Assembly: GCA_031260385.1 (NCBI GenBank)
Contig: JAIRKB010000280.1
Coordinates: 1-9,120, forward strand
Length of the DNA stretch: 9,120 nt
Origin: Propionibacteriaceae bacterium
Lineage (GTDB): Bacteria > Actinomycetota > Actinomycetes > Propionibacteriales > Propionibacteriaceae
Reading direction: 5' to 3'
The notes beneath the pieces are model-generated. The model saw only the letters and a program-made list of their open reading frames with translations. It did no database searches and was not told the DNA's origin. This document shows, piece by piece, positions 1-6,538 of this stretch (position 1 is its first letter; the number at the start of each line of letters is the position of its first letter). Made by a program: the position numbers and the translations under genes.

Positions 1-336
1 TTCACGGTGCCCGTCGCTGGTACGGCCAGCGTTACCTTCGCTGTCTCCTCTGAGACGCTGCCTGACGGCCTCATCCTGGACCCGACCACAGGGGCGATCT
101 CAGGAGTACCGACCGTCGCTGGAACCTACACCTTCACCATCACGGTCACCGGGCCCACTGGCACCGCAACCGCGTCGTACACGATCTCAGTCGCGCCGTT
201 GTTGTTGTGGGAAACCGGGGGGCTGGCCCGAACCGGTGTTGGCCTCGCGCTGCCCGTGACCGCTGTCCTCGCAACCCTCCTGACCGGAGCCGGGGTCATC
301 CTGACGACCTGGCGTCGTCGTGGAAACGCGGGTTGA
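1..336 (+). CDS. C-terminal end of cell-wall-anchored surface protein (Ig-like repeat, LAxTG sorting signal)
   Basis: The reading frame is open from base 1 to the TGA at 334-336, so only about 111 C-terminal residues are visible and the gene begins upstream of the window. The first part (to about base 190) reads as one Ig-like repeat of the putative-Ig (He_PIG) kind, with the typical LPDGL...TGAISGVPT...AGTYTFTITVTG pattern. Then comes a sorting signal: the pentapeptide LARTG (223-237), a hydrophobic segment of about 25 residues, and the basic tail TWRRRGNAG. LAxTG is the motif known for class E sortases of Actinomycetota, which differs from the usual LPxTG. The protein is therefore predicted to be exported and covalently attached to the cell wall, where it may act in adhesion or as a stalk. 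Adhesin function is inferred from architecture only; no ligand-binding domain is in view. Confidence 0.85.
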   Translation, partial: FTVPVAGTASVTFAVSSETLPDGLILDPTTGAISGVPTVAGTYTFTITVTGPTGTATASYTISVAPLLLWETGGLARTGVGLALPVTAVLATLLTGAGVILTTWRRRGNAG

Positions 337-395
337 GCGTCCCCAATGAGGCTTGTGGCAGCGCACCACCCACCGCGGCGAACGGAAGTGGTTAA

Positions 396-1223
396 TTGGC
401 TAGGCAGCGGAGGGGCGTAACGAAAAAGGTTGCGCGAGTCATCTTGATTGTCGTGGTAATAATCGGGCTGGCGCACCCCATCCACGCACTGACCTTGGAC
501 CGGGTCATTCAATACCTGGAGGTCGGTTTCTCCTCACCGAAGATCCCGGCTGACCTAGATAATTACCAGATCGCGTTCATTTCCGATACTCATTATCTGC
601 CCGAAGAGACTCTGCGGGGCATCGTTGACGAACTCAACCATCGAGAGCTGGATCTGATCGTCTTCGGTGGCGACGTGGCCATCGCCGCTGATACCAGCAA
701 CACTGTTGAGATACTGTCGCACCTGAAGTCAGTTGATGGTATCTACGGCGTTGAAGGAAACCATGACAACTACGCACTCCTTTTTGCGGCCATGGAGAAG
801 TTCGGCATGAAGCCGTTGTCTAACAGTGGGGAACAGATTCGACCTGGCTTCTTTCTGGCTGGCGTTGAGGATCTTTGGCGTCGAAACCCGGACATATCCT
901 TGGCGATAGCCGGGTCGAAGCCGGAGGATTTCGTGCTACTTCTCGCCCATAATCCCGACCTCACAATGCAGCAGGACACCAGTAAGGTTGACTTGGTTCT
1001 TAGTGGGCACACTCACGGCGGTGAGATCACATTCCTCGGGCTTTGGGCGCCGATACTGGCACACAGCGACTACATCAGTGAGTACGGGCAGCGTTTCCAA
1101 TCCGGTTGGTCGCAGGCGCGGGACGGCACTCCGGTTTTTGTCAGTAATGGGTTGGGGGTCCACACCATAAGAGTCTTCGCCCGTCCTCAGGTGATTCTCC
1201 TCACCTTGATTCACCAGGGATGA
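396..1223 (+). CDS. Membrane-anchored metallophosphoesterase (YkuE/YaeI-like)
   Basis: This 275-residue protein is a calcineurin-like metallophosphoesterase. The metal-binding motifs appear in family order: SDTH (D64, H66), GGD (D93), GNHD (N122, H123), AHNPD (H185) and GHTHGG (H205, H207). All expected ligands are present, so it should be an active dinuclear metal phosphohydrolase. Residues about 12-27 form one hydrophobic segment after a basic start, which suggests an N-terminal membrane anchor with the catalytic domain outside. This matches the YkuE/YaeI/LpxG-like branch, whose members act on phosphodiester or pyrophosphate bonds of lipids or other envelope substrates. The actual substrate cannot be read here. 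The start is TTG at 396, preceded by a GGAAG Shine-Dalgarno-like run; no ATG fits before the membrane segment. It lies 59 bases downstream of the surface protein gene and could be co-transcribed with it. Confidence 0.88.
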   Translation: MARQRRGVTKKVARVILIVVVIIGLAHPIHALTLDRVIQYLEVGFSSPKIPADLDNYQIAFISDTHYLPEETLRGIVDELNHRELDLIVFGGDVAIAADTSNTVEILSHLKSVDGIYGVEGNHDNYALLFAAMEKFGMKPLSNSGEQIRPGFFLAGVEDLWRRNPDISLAIAGSKPEDFVLLLAHNPDLTMQQDTSKVDLVLSGHTHGGEITFLGLWAPILAHSDYISEYGQRFQSGWSQARDGTPVFVSNGLGVHTIRVFARPQVILLTLIHQG

Positions 1224-1281
1224 CACGCCTTTTTTCGTATCAAGCAGGTTGCTGATAGAGTATGAACGCCGCTTGTGGGAC

Positions 1282-1311
1282 TTGATCGCGACTTCCGAAA
1301 CACCCTATAGA
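1282..1311 (+). promoter_or_regulatory. Candidate promoter of the TROVE/vWA operon
   Basis: TTGATC (1282-1287) and TATAGA (1306-1311) are separated by 18 bases and match four of six positions of each sigma70-type box. Transcription from here would start about 45-55 bases before the ATG at 1374. GATACT at 1314-1319 is an alternative -10. The site sits in the only sizeable gap upstream of the two-gene operon, which supports it, but it was judged by eye only. Confidence 0.4.
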
Positions 1312-1373
1312 AGTGATACTTCGCAGTTCGCTGTCACTATTCCCCGAGCGGCCTTCCGGTGAGAGGGGTTGAA

Positions 1374-2804
1374 ATGAACCGCGCTGCGCAAGTGGCTCGT
1401 GAGGATGTGCTGGCGTTTATCAACGCGGCGACAGCATCAACCGGGCAGCGTGAGTTTGCCTCAACGGCGGCAGCGCAGACGCTGTCGGTGGACTTTTTGC
1501 ACGAATACGTCTTAGGTAACTACCGCGATTTGTACGCCGCCACCCTGGCCCTCGACGTTAACGACCACAATGCGGCCTTGATCATGGCCAACCTGTTGGG
1601 CGTACCGCACGATAACCCGGCTCGCCGGGAGGTTGAGGGCAGGTTGATCGCGGCTCGGTTAGCGACGATGCCCCCACAACGGGTGTACCGGTTGTTCACC
1701 AGACTACAGAAGGCCGGTGTGAACAATAGCCGAGCGCGGGCGATTATCCGCAACTGGGTGTACGCCCGGCCGGCCATTGCCCTCGACGCGATCAAATACC
1801 GTCGCGGGTTGACCGCGGCAGCCCGGCATGCTCACCTCCGACTGCCCGATGAGATCGGTATGGTGTTGTTCGACTGGAAGCGTCCAAACCGCTACACCAC
1901 CCCGCTGCTCGAGACCTGGCGGCGGGCCCACTATGACCGTTCCGCCATCACCGACCTACCGTACACGGTCGCCGAGGGGTTCGCCGCCCGACGTGGGTTG
2001 AAGCGCGAAACCCTGCTGACCAAGGTTCAACTGACCAAAGCCGAGCGGTTGCGACTGGCGGGAGCAGCCAAGCGGGCAGGGGTTACCCTTGAGACTGACT
2101 TGGGGACTCAGCCTCTGACTCGGTTGGCAACCTATGTTTTATCGTTGGAGCGTTCTGAGCGCGGGAAGCGACTCGAAGAACTGACCACCGCCTTGCGAGC
2201 CTCAGCCAATCGCGCGGCCGGGGTTCACCGGGGCACCTGGGGTCGGGTGGTTACGGTAGGCGACGATAGTTACTCTTCCTACGGTTCAGGAACCAAGCGG
2301 CGCCGACCGCTGGCGGTCGCCCTGGCCGTACACTACCTGGCGGAAGCCCTGGCTAGTGAGCATCATGGGTTGTGGCTCAGTCATCAAGGCGACCCCTTGT
2401 TGGTCCATCCTCAGGGTGCCACCCCGCTCGGTCGGCGACTACTCGATGGTCTAGCACTAGCCCCCGACCGCCTACTGATCGTCTCTGACGGTTGGGATAA
2501 TGACCCACCGGGCGGGGCCAGTGAGGTGTTGCGGGTCTGGCGTCAGCGGCTTGATCCCCAGCAGAATACCAAGATCGTTCACCTCAACCCGGTCTACGAT
2601 CCGGACACCTATCTCGTACGCCCCCTGGCACCTCACCTAAGCGGAGTCCCATCGGTGGGTATCCGAGACGGCCAGGATGCGGTGACTCTAGTTGAGATCG
2701 CTCGGTTTGTCACTGGCGAAGCGAGTTTTGATGATCTGGTCGTTTACTTGGACAGCCAAGTTGCGAGGGCGCTCGGTCGGGCGATGGAACAGGAGGAGCT
2801 ATGA
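1374..2804 (+). CDS. Ro60/Rsr-like TROVE domain protein with C-terminal von Willebrand A domain
   Basis: This 476-residue protein looks like a bacterial relative of Ro60/Rsr, a ring-shaped RNA-binding protein that handles structured or misfolded small RNAs, often with Y RNAs. Residues about 15-285 are alpha-helical, HEAT-like and rich in Arg, and contain Ro-like stretches such as the RVYRLFTRLQKAG region and AIKYRRGLTAAARHAHLRLP. Residues about 290-450 form a vWA domain. Its MIDAS metal site appears intact: DDSYS (D297, S299, S301), the T of GATPLG (T350) and SDG (D372). It is followed by DNDPPG and the IVHLNPVYD stretch typical of this branch. I chose ATG 1374 over the in-frame GTG 1359 because AGAGGGG (1362-1368) then lies 5 bases upstream. 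The stop overlaps the next start (ATGA), so the two proteins are translationally coupled. No tRNA-like Y RNA is evident beside it. I am confident of the vWA part and fairly confident of TROVE. Confidence 0.75.
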   Translation: MNRAAQVAREDVLAFINAATASTGQREFASTAAAQTLSVDFLHEYVLGNYRDLYAATLALDVNDHNAALIMANLLGVPHDNPARREVEGRLIAARLATMPPQRVYRLFTRLQKAGVNNSRARAIIRNWVYARPAIALDAIKYRRGLTAAARHAHLRLPDEIGMVLFDWKRPNRYTTPLLETWRRAHYDRSAITDLPYTVAEGFAARRGLKRETLLTKVQLTKAERLRLAGAAKRAGVTLETDLGTQPLTRLATYVLSLERSERGKRLEELTTALRASANRAAGVHRGTWGRVVTVGDDSYSSYGSGTKRRRPLAVALAVHYLAEALASEHHGLWLSHQGDPLLVHPQGATPLGRRLLDGLALAPDRLLIVSDGWDNDPPGGASEVLRVWRQRLDPQQNTKIVHLNPVYDPDTYLVRPLAPHLSGVPSVGIRDGQDAVTLVEIARFVTGEASFDDLVVYLDSQVARALGRAMEQEEL

Positions 2805-3952
2805 CCAAGGATGAGGTGTTTTTGGTTGATCTATCGGGCCTATTGGCCGCTCCCGCCCAGACCTGGGGTGCAGTACGACTAGTGCCGCTGCTTAGGGAAG
2901 CGCCCGTGGGTGGTTTGCGGTTACATCCCCGCCTCTATGGACCCAACTCACTATCGATCGTCGGAGTCGGTCCTAGAAAAGCCTACATCTCCTACATACC
3001 CCACGGTCTGGTGGCGACCTGGAGTCGCGATGGTGAACCGTCGGTTACGGCAGGAACTCAGTTGCTTGCAGCCAACCAGGCGCCAACTGAACTGTTCCAG
3101 ATAGCGTTTCGCAAGCGAATGGCCCGCCAACTCGCCCCTAATCAGGTGCGGTTCCTACCGCTGCACCTAGCGATGGAGGGCTTCCTGAGCCTGGGTTTTT
3201 CCGGACCCCCAACTCGCTGGCCCGAGTGGTCCCGCCGAGCGTTCCAAGACGGGTTGTCTCCCAGAATCGAACACTCCTGGTCGGGGAAGGAACTCGGCCT
3301 AGATGACGCCCTCCGGGTGTTCGAAATCCATCCTGGCCAGTGTGGTGTTGTGGTGTACTTCGGCGACGTGCTGGCGGCGGCATTCGTTGTGCCCCATGCC
3401 GACCACTACCGATTGTTGCATCCCAGTTTGGTCGAAAACTTCTTTGGTTCGGAGCTGATTCACCACGCGGCCCACGCCAACGTAGGCGATTTGGTTGCCC
3501 ACTTGGACGACGATGCTGACCCAGCGACTGATCTCGCCGATCTCGGTCGTCGACTGGAGGTCGCGACCGAACAGTGGCGGGACCTCCACACGTTGATGGC
3601 TGGCGGTTTGCTTGACGTCCCATTCCACAGCGAAACGGTCTACCGCATGGGCCGGTTCACCTTGAACCGTTTCCACCCCGATTTCGATCTGACGGGGGAA
3701 AATCACATTGGTGAAGCCATCACCGACGAAACCGGGCAGCTAGCGTACCTGTCAACCTACCGCTTGTCTCTGCCGCAAACCAAGCGTTGTTATCTACTGT
3801 CGGTCCTGGCCGAAAACGATTGGCATCTTGATAACACTGCGGCGGCTTTGAACACAGACCGCAACTCCCTGGTCCGTCGCTTAGACAATGCCGGGTTTGG
3901 GTACCTACTGAAACCCGACATCCTCGCCATTGCCCGCCGCCCACTGGATTGA
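2801..3952 (+). CDS. ARPP-2-like partner protein with C-terminal Fis-type helix-turn-helix
   Basis: This 383-residue protein starts at ATG 2801, inside the stop region of the preceding gene, with AGGAGGAG directly upstream. It therefore belongs to the same operon as the TROVE/vWA protein. From memory it matches proteins annotated ARPP-2, a family found in conserved operons with TROVE or vWA proteins. Recognisable stretches are the hydrophobic QCGVVVYFGDVLAAAFVVPH (about 180-199), LHPSLVENFFG (206-216) and GENHIGEAITDETGQLAYL (299-317). Residues about 327-372 form a Fis-like helix-turn-helix (NTAAALNTDRNSLVRRLDNAGFGYLL), so it may bind nucleic acid and perhaps regulate its own operon or an associated RNA. 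It has no signal peptide or membrane segment and should be cytoplasmic. The biochemical role of the central domain is unknown. The family name is a recollection, not a database result. Confidence 0.7.
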   Translation: MTKDEVFLVDLSGLLAAPAQTWGAVRLVPLLREAPVGGLRLHPRLYGPNSLSIVGVGPRKAYISYIPHGLVATWSRDGEPSVTAGTQLLAANQAPTELFQIAFRKRMARQLAPNQVRFLPLHLAMEGFLSLGFSGPPTRWPEWSRRAFQDGLSPRIEHSWSGKELGLDDALRVFEIHPGQCGVVVYFGDVLAAAFVVPHADHYRLLHPSLVENFFGSELIHHAAHANVGDLVAHLDDDADPATDLADLGRRLEVATEQWRDLHTLMAGGLLDVPFHSETVYRMGRFTLNRFHPDFDLTGENHIGEAITDETGQLAYLSTYRLSLPQTKRCYLLSVLAENDWHLDNTAAALNTDRNSLVRRLDNAGFGYLLKPDILAIARRPLD

Positions 3953-4060
3953 TACTTGCCTCTCGTCGCTAGGGCAAATGTTATGTGATCGGAAATCACG
4001 AGTATGGACCATTGAGGACTGCCCAAATGGCTCGCACTACAACCTGTGGATAAGTTAGCT

Positions 4061-4097
4061 GACTCAGCCGGGCTATGTTGACAACGCACGCTGAGCC
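4061..4097. terminator. Possible hairpin terminator between convergent genes
   Basis: GACTCAGC (4061-4068) and GCTGAGCC (4090-4097) can pair with one mismatch across a 21-base loop, in the gap between the convergent genes ending at 3952 and 4103. The first arm also lies within a small palindrome, GCTGACTCAGC (4058-4068). A weaker stem (TTGCCT/GGGCAA, 3956-3977) follows the upstream stop directly. None has a clear U-tract, so termination is only suggested by position. Confidence 0.25.
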
Positions 4098-4102
4098 ATG
4101 AG

Positions 4103-4666
4103 CTATTGAACAAGTATTGTTTTGCCACGGGCAATACGCTTTACCAGTTTCCATACGTCGAACCAGCCTTCGTCTTCATCGCTTGATCTCCACAAGGATT
4201 CGTATGCCCCCGGTATTAGTGCCGCTCGCATCGCGGCTTTGGCATCGTCATCCTCATCGAAATAGTCGGTTCGTATCCAAGTGCCCGTTATGCTGTTGTC
4301 GTTCTCAAGTTCAAGGTCGCCGTTCATCACCAACAACCGGGCATGTGTTTTCTCACATAGAAAGCCGCCACCTTCGAGCCACATTATGTCCGCTGTCAGG
4401 GCGCCGCCTACCAGCCACCAGGATTCGTTGGCCAGAAAGGCTTTGGCACGCACGTCGCCGCCAACCGAAATGCAGGTGTATTGTTCGCTGTGTATTAAGC
4501 CGGCACAAACCAGATCACCCACAACGACAAGATGGTTTTCGATATCTAGATCGCCGTTAACAGTGAGGTCTCCGAAAATGACATTGGGCTTGTTGTGTTT
4601 GACATGCGCAGGAATACTGAGCGACTTGGGATGTATGCGACCTGGTTGTATTACACTGTCGGACAT
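4103..4666 (-). CDS. Short beta-helix protein with GDL-type repeats, possible immunity-type protein
   Basis: This 187-residue cytoplasmic protein has no signal peptide. Residues about 29-112 consist of short repeated beta-strand units (VIFGDLTVNGDLDI, LVVVGDLVCAGLI, ISVGGDVRAKAFL, WWLVGGALTADIM, LLVMNGDLELEND). This is the pattern of a small right-handed beta-helix or bactofilin-like stack. The C-terminal third is acidic (YFDEDDDAKAAMRAALIPGAY) and ends in the basic RIARGKTILVQ. Similar proteins in other bacteria often occur beside polymorphic toxin genes and are suspected immunity proteins, but no toxin is visible here. The frame is open up to 4840; I chose ATG 4666 because the preceding 58 residues look non-coding. 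There is no good ribosome binding site at this ATG, so the start is uncertain. The gene is divergent from the next one and convergent with the ARPP-2-like gene. Confidence 0.65.
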   Translation of the reverse strand: MSDSVIQPGRIHPKSLSIPAHVKHNKPNVIFGDLTVNGDLDIENHLVVVGDLVCAGLIHSEQYTCISVGGDVRAKAFLANESWWLVGGALTADIMWLEGGGFLCEKTHARLLVMNGDLELENDNSITGTWIRTDYFDEDDDAKAAMRAALIPGAYESLWRSSDEDEGWFDVWKLVKRIARGKTILVQ

Positions 4667-4805
4667 CGGTGGGTCGGTCAGAAGACAACATGTCGAGGAT
4701 GAAATCGATGTTAGCGAACGGTGTCCAAAAAATGGTAGATTCTGTTTCACAATAAGGGACTCGTCTACGAAATCGTGAGGGGCAGCGTGTCGGTGAGATA
4801 CGCAT

Positions 4806-5528
4806 TTGAGAGTGATGACCAAACGCAAACCACACCACAATCCAGCACCTAGCGGCTGTCGCGAGTTGTTCGATTACACGCGCCAGTTCGTCGATGTCGA
4901 CCTGCTAATGAACAATGTCCCCAACGATCCGGGATATCCGGCCTATCGCCGTCGCTGGCGCGCGATACTCGGTGCCGGTATACCGCCGAACAGCGAGGCA
5001 TGGAAGGCATACGAGATCTCCGAGACAAGTACCTGGATGAACGCCGACGGTGTGTCGGAGGATACCCGCTACCTTCGGACCCGGACCTTTGTGAACGCCA
5101 CGGGGCTGGCAATCAATGCGGCTACTGGCGATCACGACTTGATTCCCACGAATTACGCCGCGATCGGACTGATTCGCGATGCGGAGTCGCTGGCGGACCG
5201 AGACCTTATCCGTCGACTGGTGTCGGCATTCGATGAAATAGACACGAAGCTGCTGGGTTCTTATGAAACGCAGGCGCCTCTCCTACTATTGGGCAGCCTC
5301 ATCGCCAGGTACATGCTTGGGGAGCCGCCTGAGGACGTCAAGGCTTTCGTTGAACATTTGATGGAGCAGGAGCAGTACTACAACAGTAAATACCGCGAGT
5401 TTTTGTGGAGTTGCGATGCCTTCCGTGGTTATCACGCTCAATGGAAAACCGCGGTCCGACGCTACCTCCCCGAAAATGACCCACTACTTGCGCCGCTGCG
5501 GAGCAGGTTGTTGTCAGCCGAACTGTAG
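4806..5528 (+). CDS. Unrecognised helical protein of about 240 residues
   Basis: I do not recognise this protein. It is predicted to be mostly alpha-helical and soluble, with no signal peptide and no convincing membrane segment; the LLLLGSLIARYML stretch is more likely a buried helix. It is rich in aromatic residues and charge: PAYRRRWRAILGAGIPP near the N-terminus, SETSTWMNADGVSEDTRYLRTRTFVNA in two short charged runs, then EQEQYYNSKYREFLWSCDAF and RRYLPENDPLL near the end. Starts TTG 4806, GTG 4812 and ATG 4815 are all in frame. GGTGAG (4791-4796) fits TTG 4806 best, although ATG 4815 is possible. It is transcribed divergently from the beta-helix gene across a 139-base gap, and both may be one accessory module. 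The unbroken frame and actinobacterial-looking codon use support a real gene. Confidence 0.6.
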   Translation: MRVMTKRKPHHNPAPSGCRELFDYTRQFVDVDLLMNNVPNDPGYPAYRRRWRAILGAGIPPNSEAWKAYEISETSTWMNADGVSEDTRYLRTRTFVNATGLAINAATGDHDLIPTNYAAIGLIRDAESLADRDLIRRLVSAFDEIDTKLLGSYETQAPLLLLGSLIARYMLGEPPEDVKAFVEHLMEQEQYYNSKYREFLWSCDAFRGYHAQWKTAVRRYLPENDPLLAPLRSRLLSAEL

Positions 5529-5562
5529 AACGTAAAGGGAGGGGGACGGTATACGAAGTTGA

Positions 5563-5577
5563 AGAACCTAGGGTTCT
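5563..5577 (+). terminator. Weak hairpin after the unknown helical gene
   Basis: AGAACC and GGTTCT form a perfect 6-bp stem with a 3-base loop, 35 bases after the stop at 5528. It is followed a few bases later by a short ATTTTG run. It could be a weak intrinsic terminator, but the stem is short and the T run is interrupted. Confidence 0.25.
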
Positions 5578-5659
5578 GATACATTTTGTCGCGTTCTTGT
5601 TCATGGTGCTGGGCGAGGTGACGGGCGTCAATCGGATACGAGATGGCCGCTTGCCACTG

Positions 5660-5681
5660 TGTAGCGGCAACGACCGCTACA
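5660..5681 (-). terminator. Hairpin just after the NYN gene
   Basis: TGTAGCGG (5660-5667) and CCGCTACA (5674-5681) form a perfect 8-bp stem with a 6-base loop, starting 5 bases after the stop codon of the minus-strand NYN gene. No U-tract follows on the minus strand, so it may be a U-less terminator or a 3'-end stabilising hairpin. Confidence 0.4.
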
Positions 5682-5685
5682 GGAT

Positions 5686-6297
5686 TCAGACGCCTTGGGT
5701 GTAGTCATAGCGATCGCGAATAGCCTCAAAGTCCGCCTCGTTCAGATGATGACACCATGGCTGTTGGGTTCTTGGAAAACGGAGACGGGCTGCACTCGTC
5801 CAGGCGGCAACCTCGACATGGCACGATGGCATACCCCATAGCACTTCGACAGCGGGCATGAGGTCATTGTCGGAGAAGAACAGGATCGCCGTGTCCATGT
5901 AACCAGACATGCCAAGCCGGATCATGTCAACTGCGATGGCGACGTCGATACCCTTCTCTATCGCCTTCGATACCGGGTAATCGGGCGGGTACTGGAGATT
6001 TCGCCGGATAACGTGTACCTGGTCGGAACGCTCCCACATGTCGGCCTGCCGGTCATTCGCTTGCGCGGCGCCGGGTTGACGCTCAGGGTTTGGGCGACCC
6101 CGGTAGACGCGAACCTCCAGTAGATCACTGTCCCGCTTGCGCCGAGAAGTCAGCAGTTCGCCGACTTTGAGTGGGAACACGTGTCCGTCACTGAGATCAG
6201 CGTCGAAGTTAAGAAACTGGCGTCGTGCCCACCCGTGGACGTTCTGGTAGTCCAGAAACACAACGACACGATCTGGGGCATCATCGGTCACTGTCAT
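5686..6297 (-). CDS. NYN-domain (LabA/DUF88-like) predicted ribonuclease
   Basis: This 203-residue protein consists of a single NYN domain of the PIN-like nuclease superfamily. The visible features fit: a hydrophobic first strand ending in LDYQNV (D16, N19), EKGIDVAIAVDMIRL (E114, D118, D124), and FSDNDLMPAVE (D143, D145). These acidic residues would bind the metal used to cut RNA, so an active, cytoplasmic, metal-dependent RNase is likely; the target RNA is unknown. The frame is open up to 6426, but that extension (through GLFRPAVLRDWRGFFFRG) crosses the leader hairpin and promoter-like sequence and is probably untranslated. ATG 6297 begins just before the domain. GTG 6291 is equally plausible because GGGGAG (6300-6305) is only 2 bases from the ATG but 8 from the GTG. 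It is a single-gene unit flanked by opposite-strand genes. Confidence 0.85.
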   Translation of the reverse strand: MTVTDDAPDRVVVFLDYQNVHGWARRQFLNFDADLSDGHVFPLKVGELLTSRRKRDSDLLEVRVYRGRPNPERQPGAAQANDRQADMWERSDQVHVIRRNLQYPPDYPVSKAIEKGIDVAIAVDMIRLGMSGYMDTAILFFSDNDLMPAVEVLWGMPSCHVEVAAWTSAARLRFPRTQQPWCHHLNEADFEAIRDRYDYTQGV

Positions 6298-6316
6298 TTC
6301 TCCCCGAAAGAAGAAT

Positions 6317-6343
6317 CCCCGCCAATCCCGGAGGACGGCGGGG
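6317..6343 (-). promoter_or_regulatory. GC-rich hairpin in the NYN gene leader
   Basis: CCCCGCC (6317-6323) and GGCGGGG (6337-6343) pair perfectly over 7 bp across a 13-base loop. On the minus strand the stem is followed by ATTCTTCTTT and then the GGGGAG ribosome binding site. The loop contains CCTCC, which is partly complementary to that site. This could be a leader attenuator or a structure that controls ribosome access; its function is inferred from position alone. Confidence 0.35.
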
Positions 6344-6391
6344 CGGAATAGGCCCAGTTTAGCACATGAAGCTAGAACTCGGGTTTTCACT

Positions 6392-6439
6392 ATTGTATAG
6401 ACTGGGGACACCGGACCCGACCCCATGTCCCGACCCCAT
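6392..6439 (-). promoter_or_regulatory. Candidate NYN promoter with upstream 11-bp direct repeats
   Basis: On the minus strand a TACAAT -10 element lies at 6397-6392, about 95 bases before the chosen ATG. The -35 region is weak (GC-rich). Immediately upstream are two identical copies of CCCGACCCCAT (as read on the plus strand) at 6416-6426 and 6429-6439, a 13-base period. A weak -35 with adjacent direct repeats is the usual picture for an activator-dependent promoter, but no regulator can be named. Confidence 0.35.
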
Positions 6440-6444
6440 CACAG

Positions 6445-6538
6445 TGTCAGTGGGCACGGTATGATTCGACACATTTCCAGCCACTGCAAGCAAGATTGGC
6501 TTGGAGAAACGTGACAAATCATACCGTCCCCACTGACA
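6445..6538. repeat. 94-bp inverted-repeat element starting with TGTCAGTGG
   Basis: The arms 6445-6466 and 6517-6538 are inverted copies of each other over 22 bases with one mismatch. Pairing continues inward with interruptions to about 28 bases (25 matching), leaving a central part of about 38-50 bases. The ends read TGTCAGTGG outward on both sides, which looks like terminal inverted repeats of a miniature transposable element. No flanking target duplication is evident. The right half contains a GGAG site and the GTG at 6511, so it also provides the start of the small ORF that follows. From memory the ends resemble those bounding actinobacterial 13E12/DUF222-HNH elements; this is not verified. 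Confidence 0.6.

Noticed and set aside
1189..1236. Possible intrinsic terminator after the metallophosphoesterase (GGTGA/TCACC stem and a six-T run)
   Set aside because: The T run lies about 25 bases after the stem and the stem is within the coding region, so it does not have terminator geometry.
3299..3706. Minus-strand open frame inside the ARPP-2-like gene
   Set aside because: The plus-strand frame is a recognised protein in an overlapping operon; the antisense frame is explained by codon bias.
4667..4840. N-terminal extension of the beta-helix protein up to 4840
   Set aside because: The extension would overlap the start of the divergent gene and looks non-coding; ATG 4666 lies just before the repeat domain.
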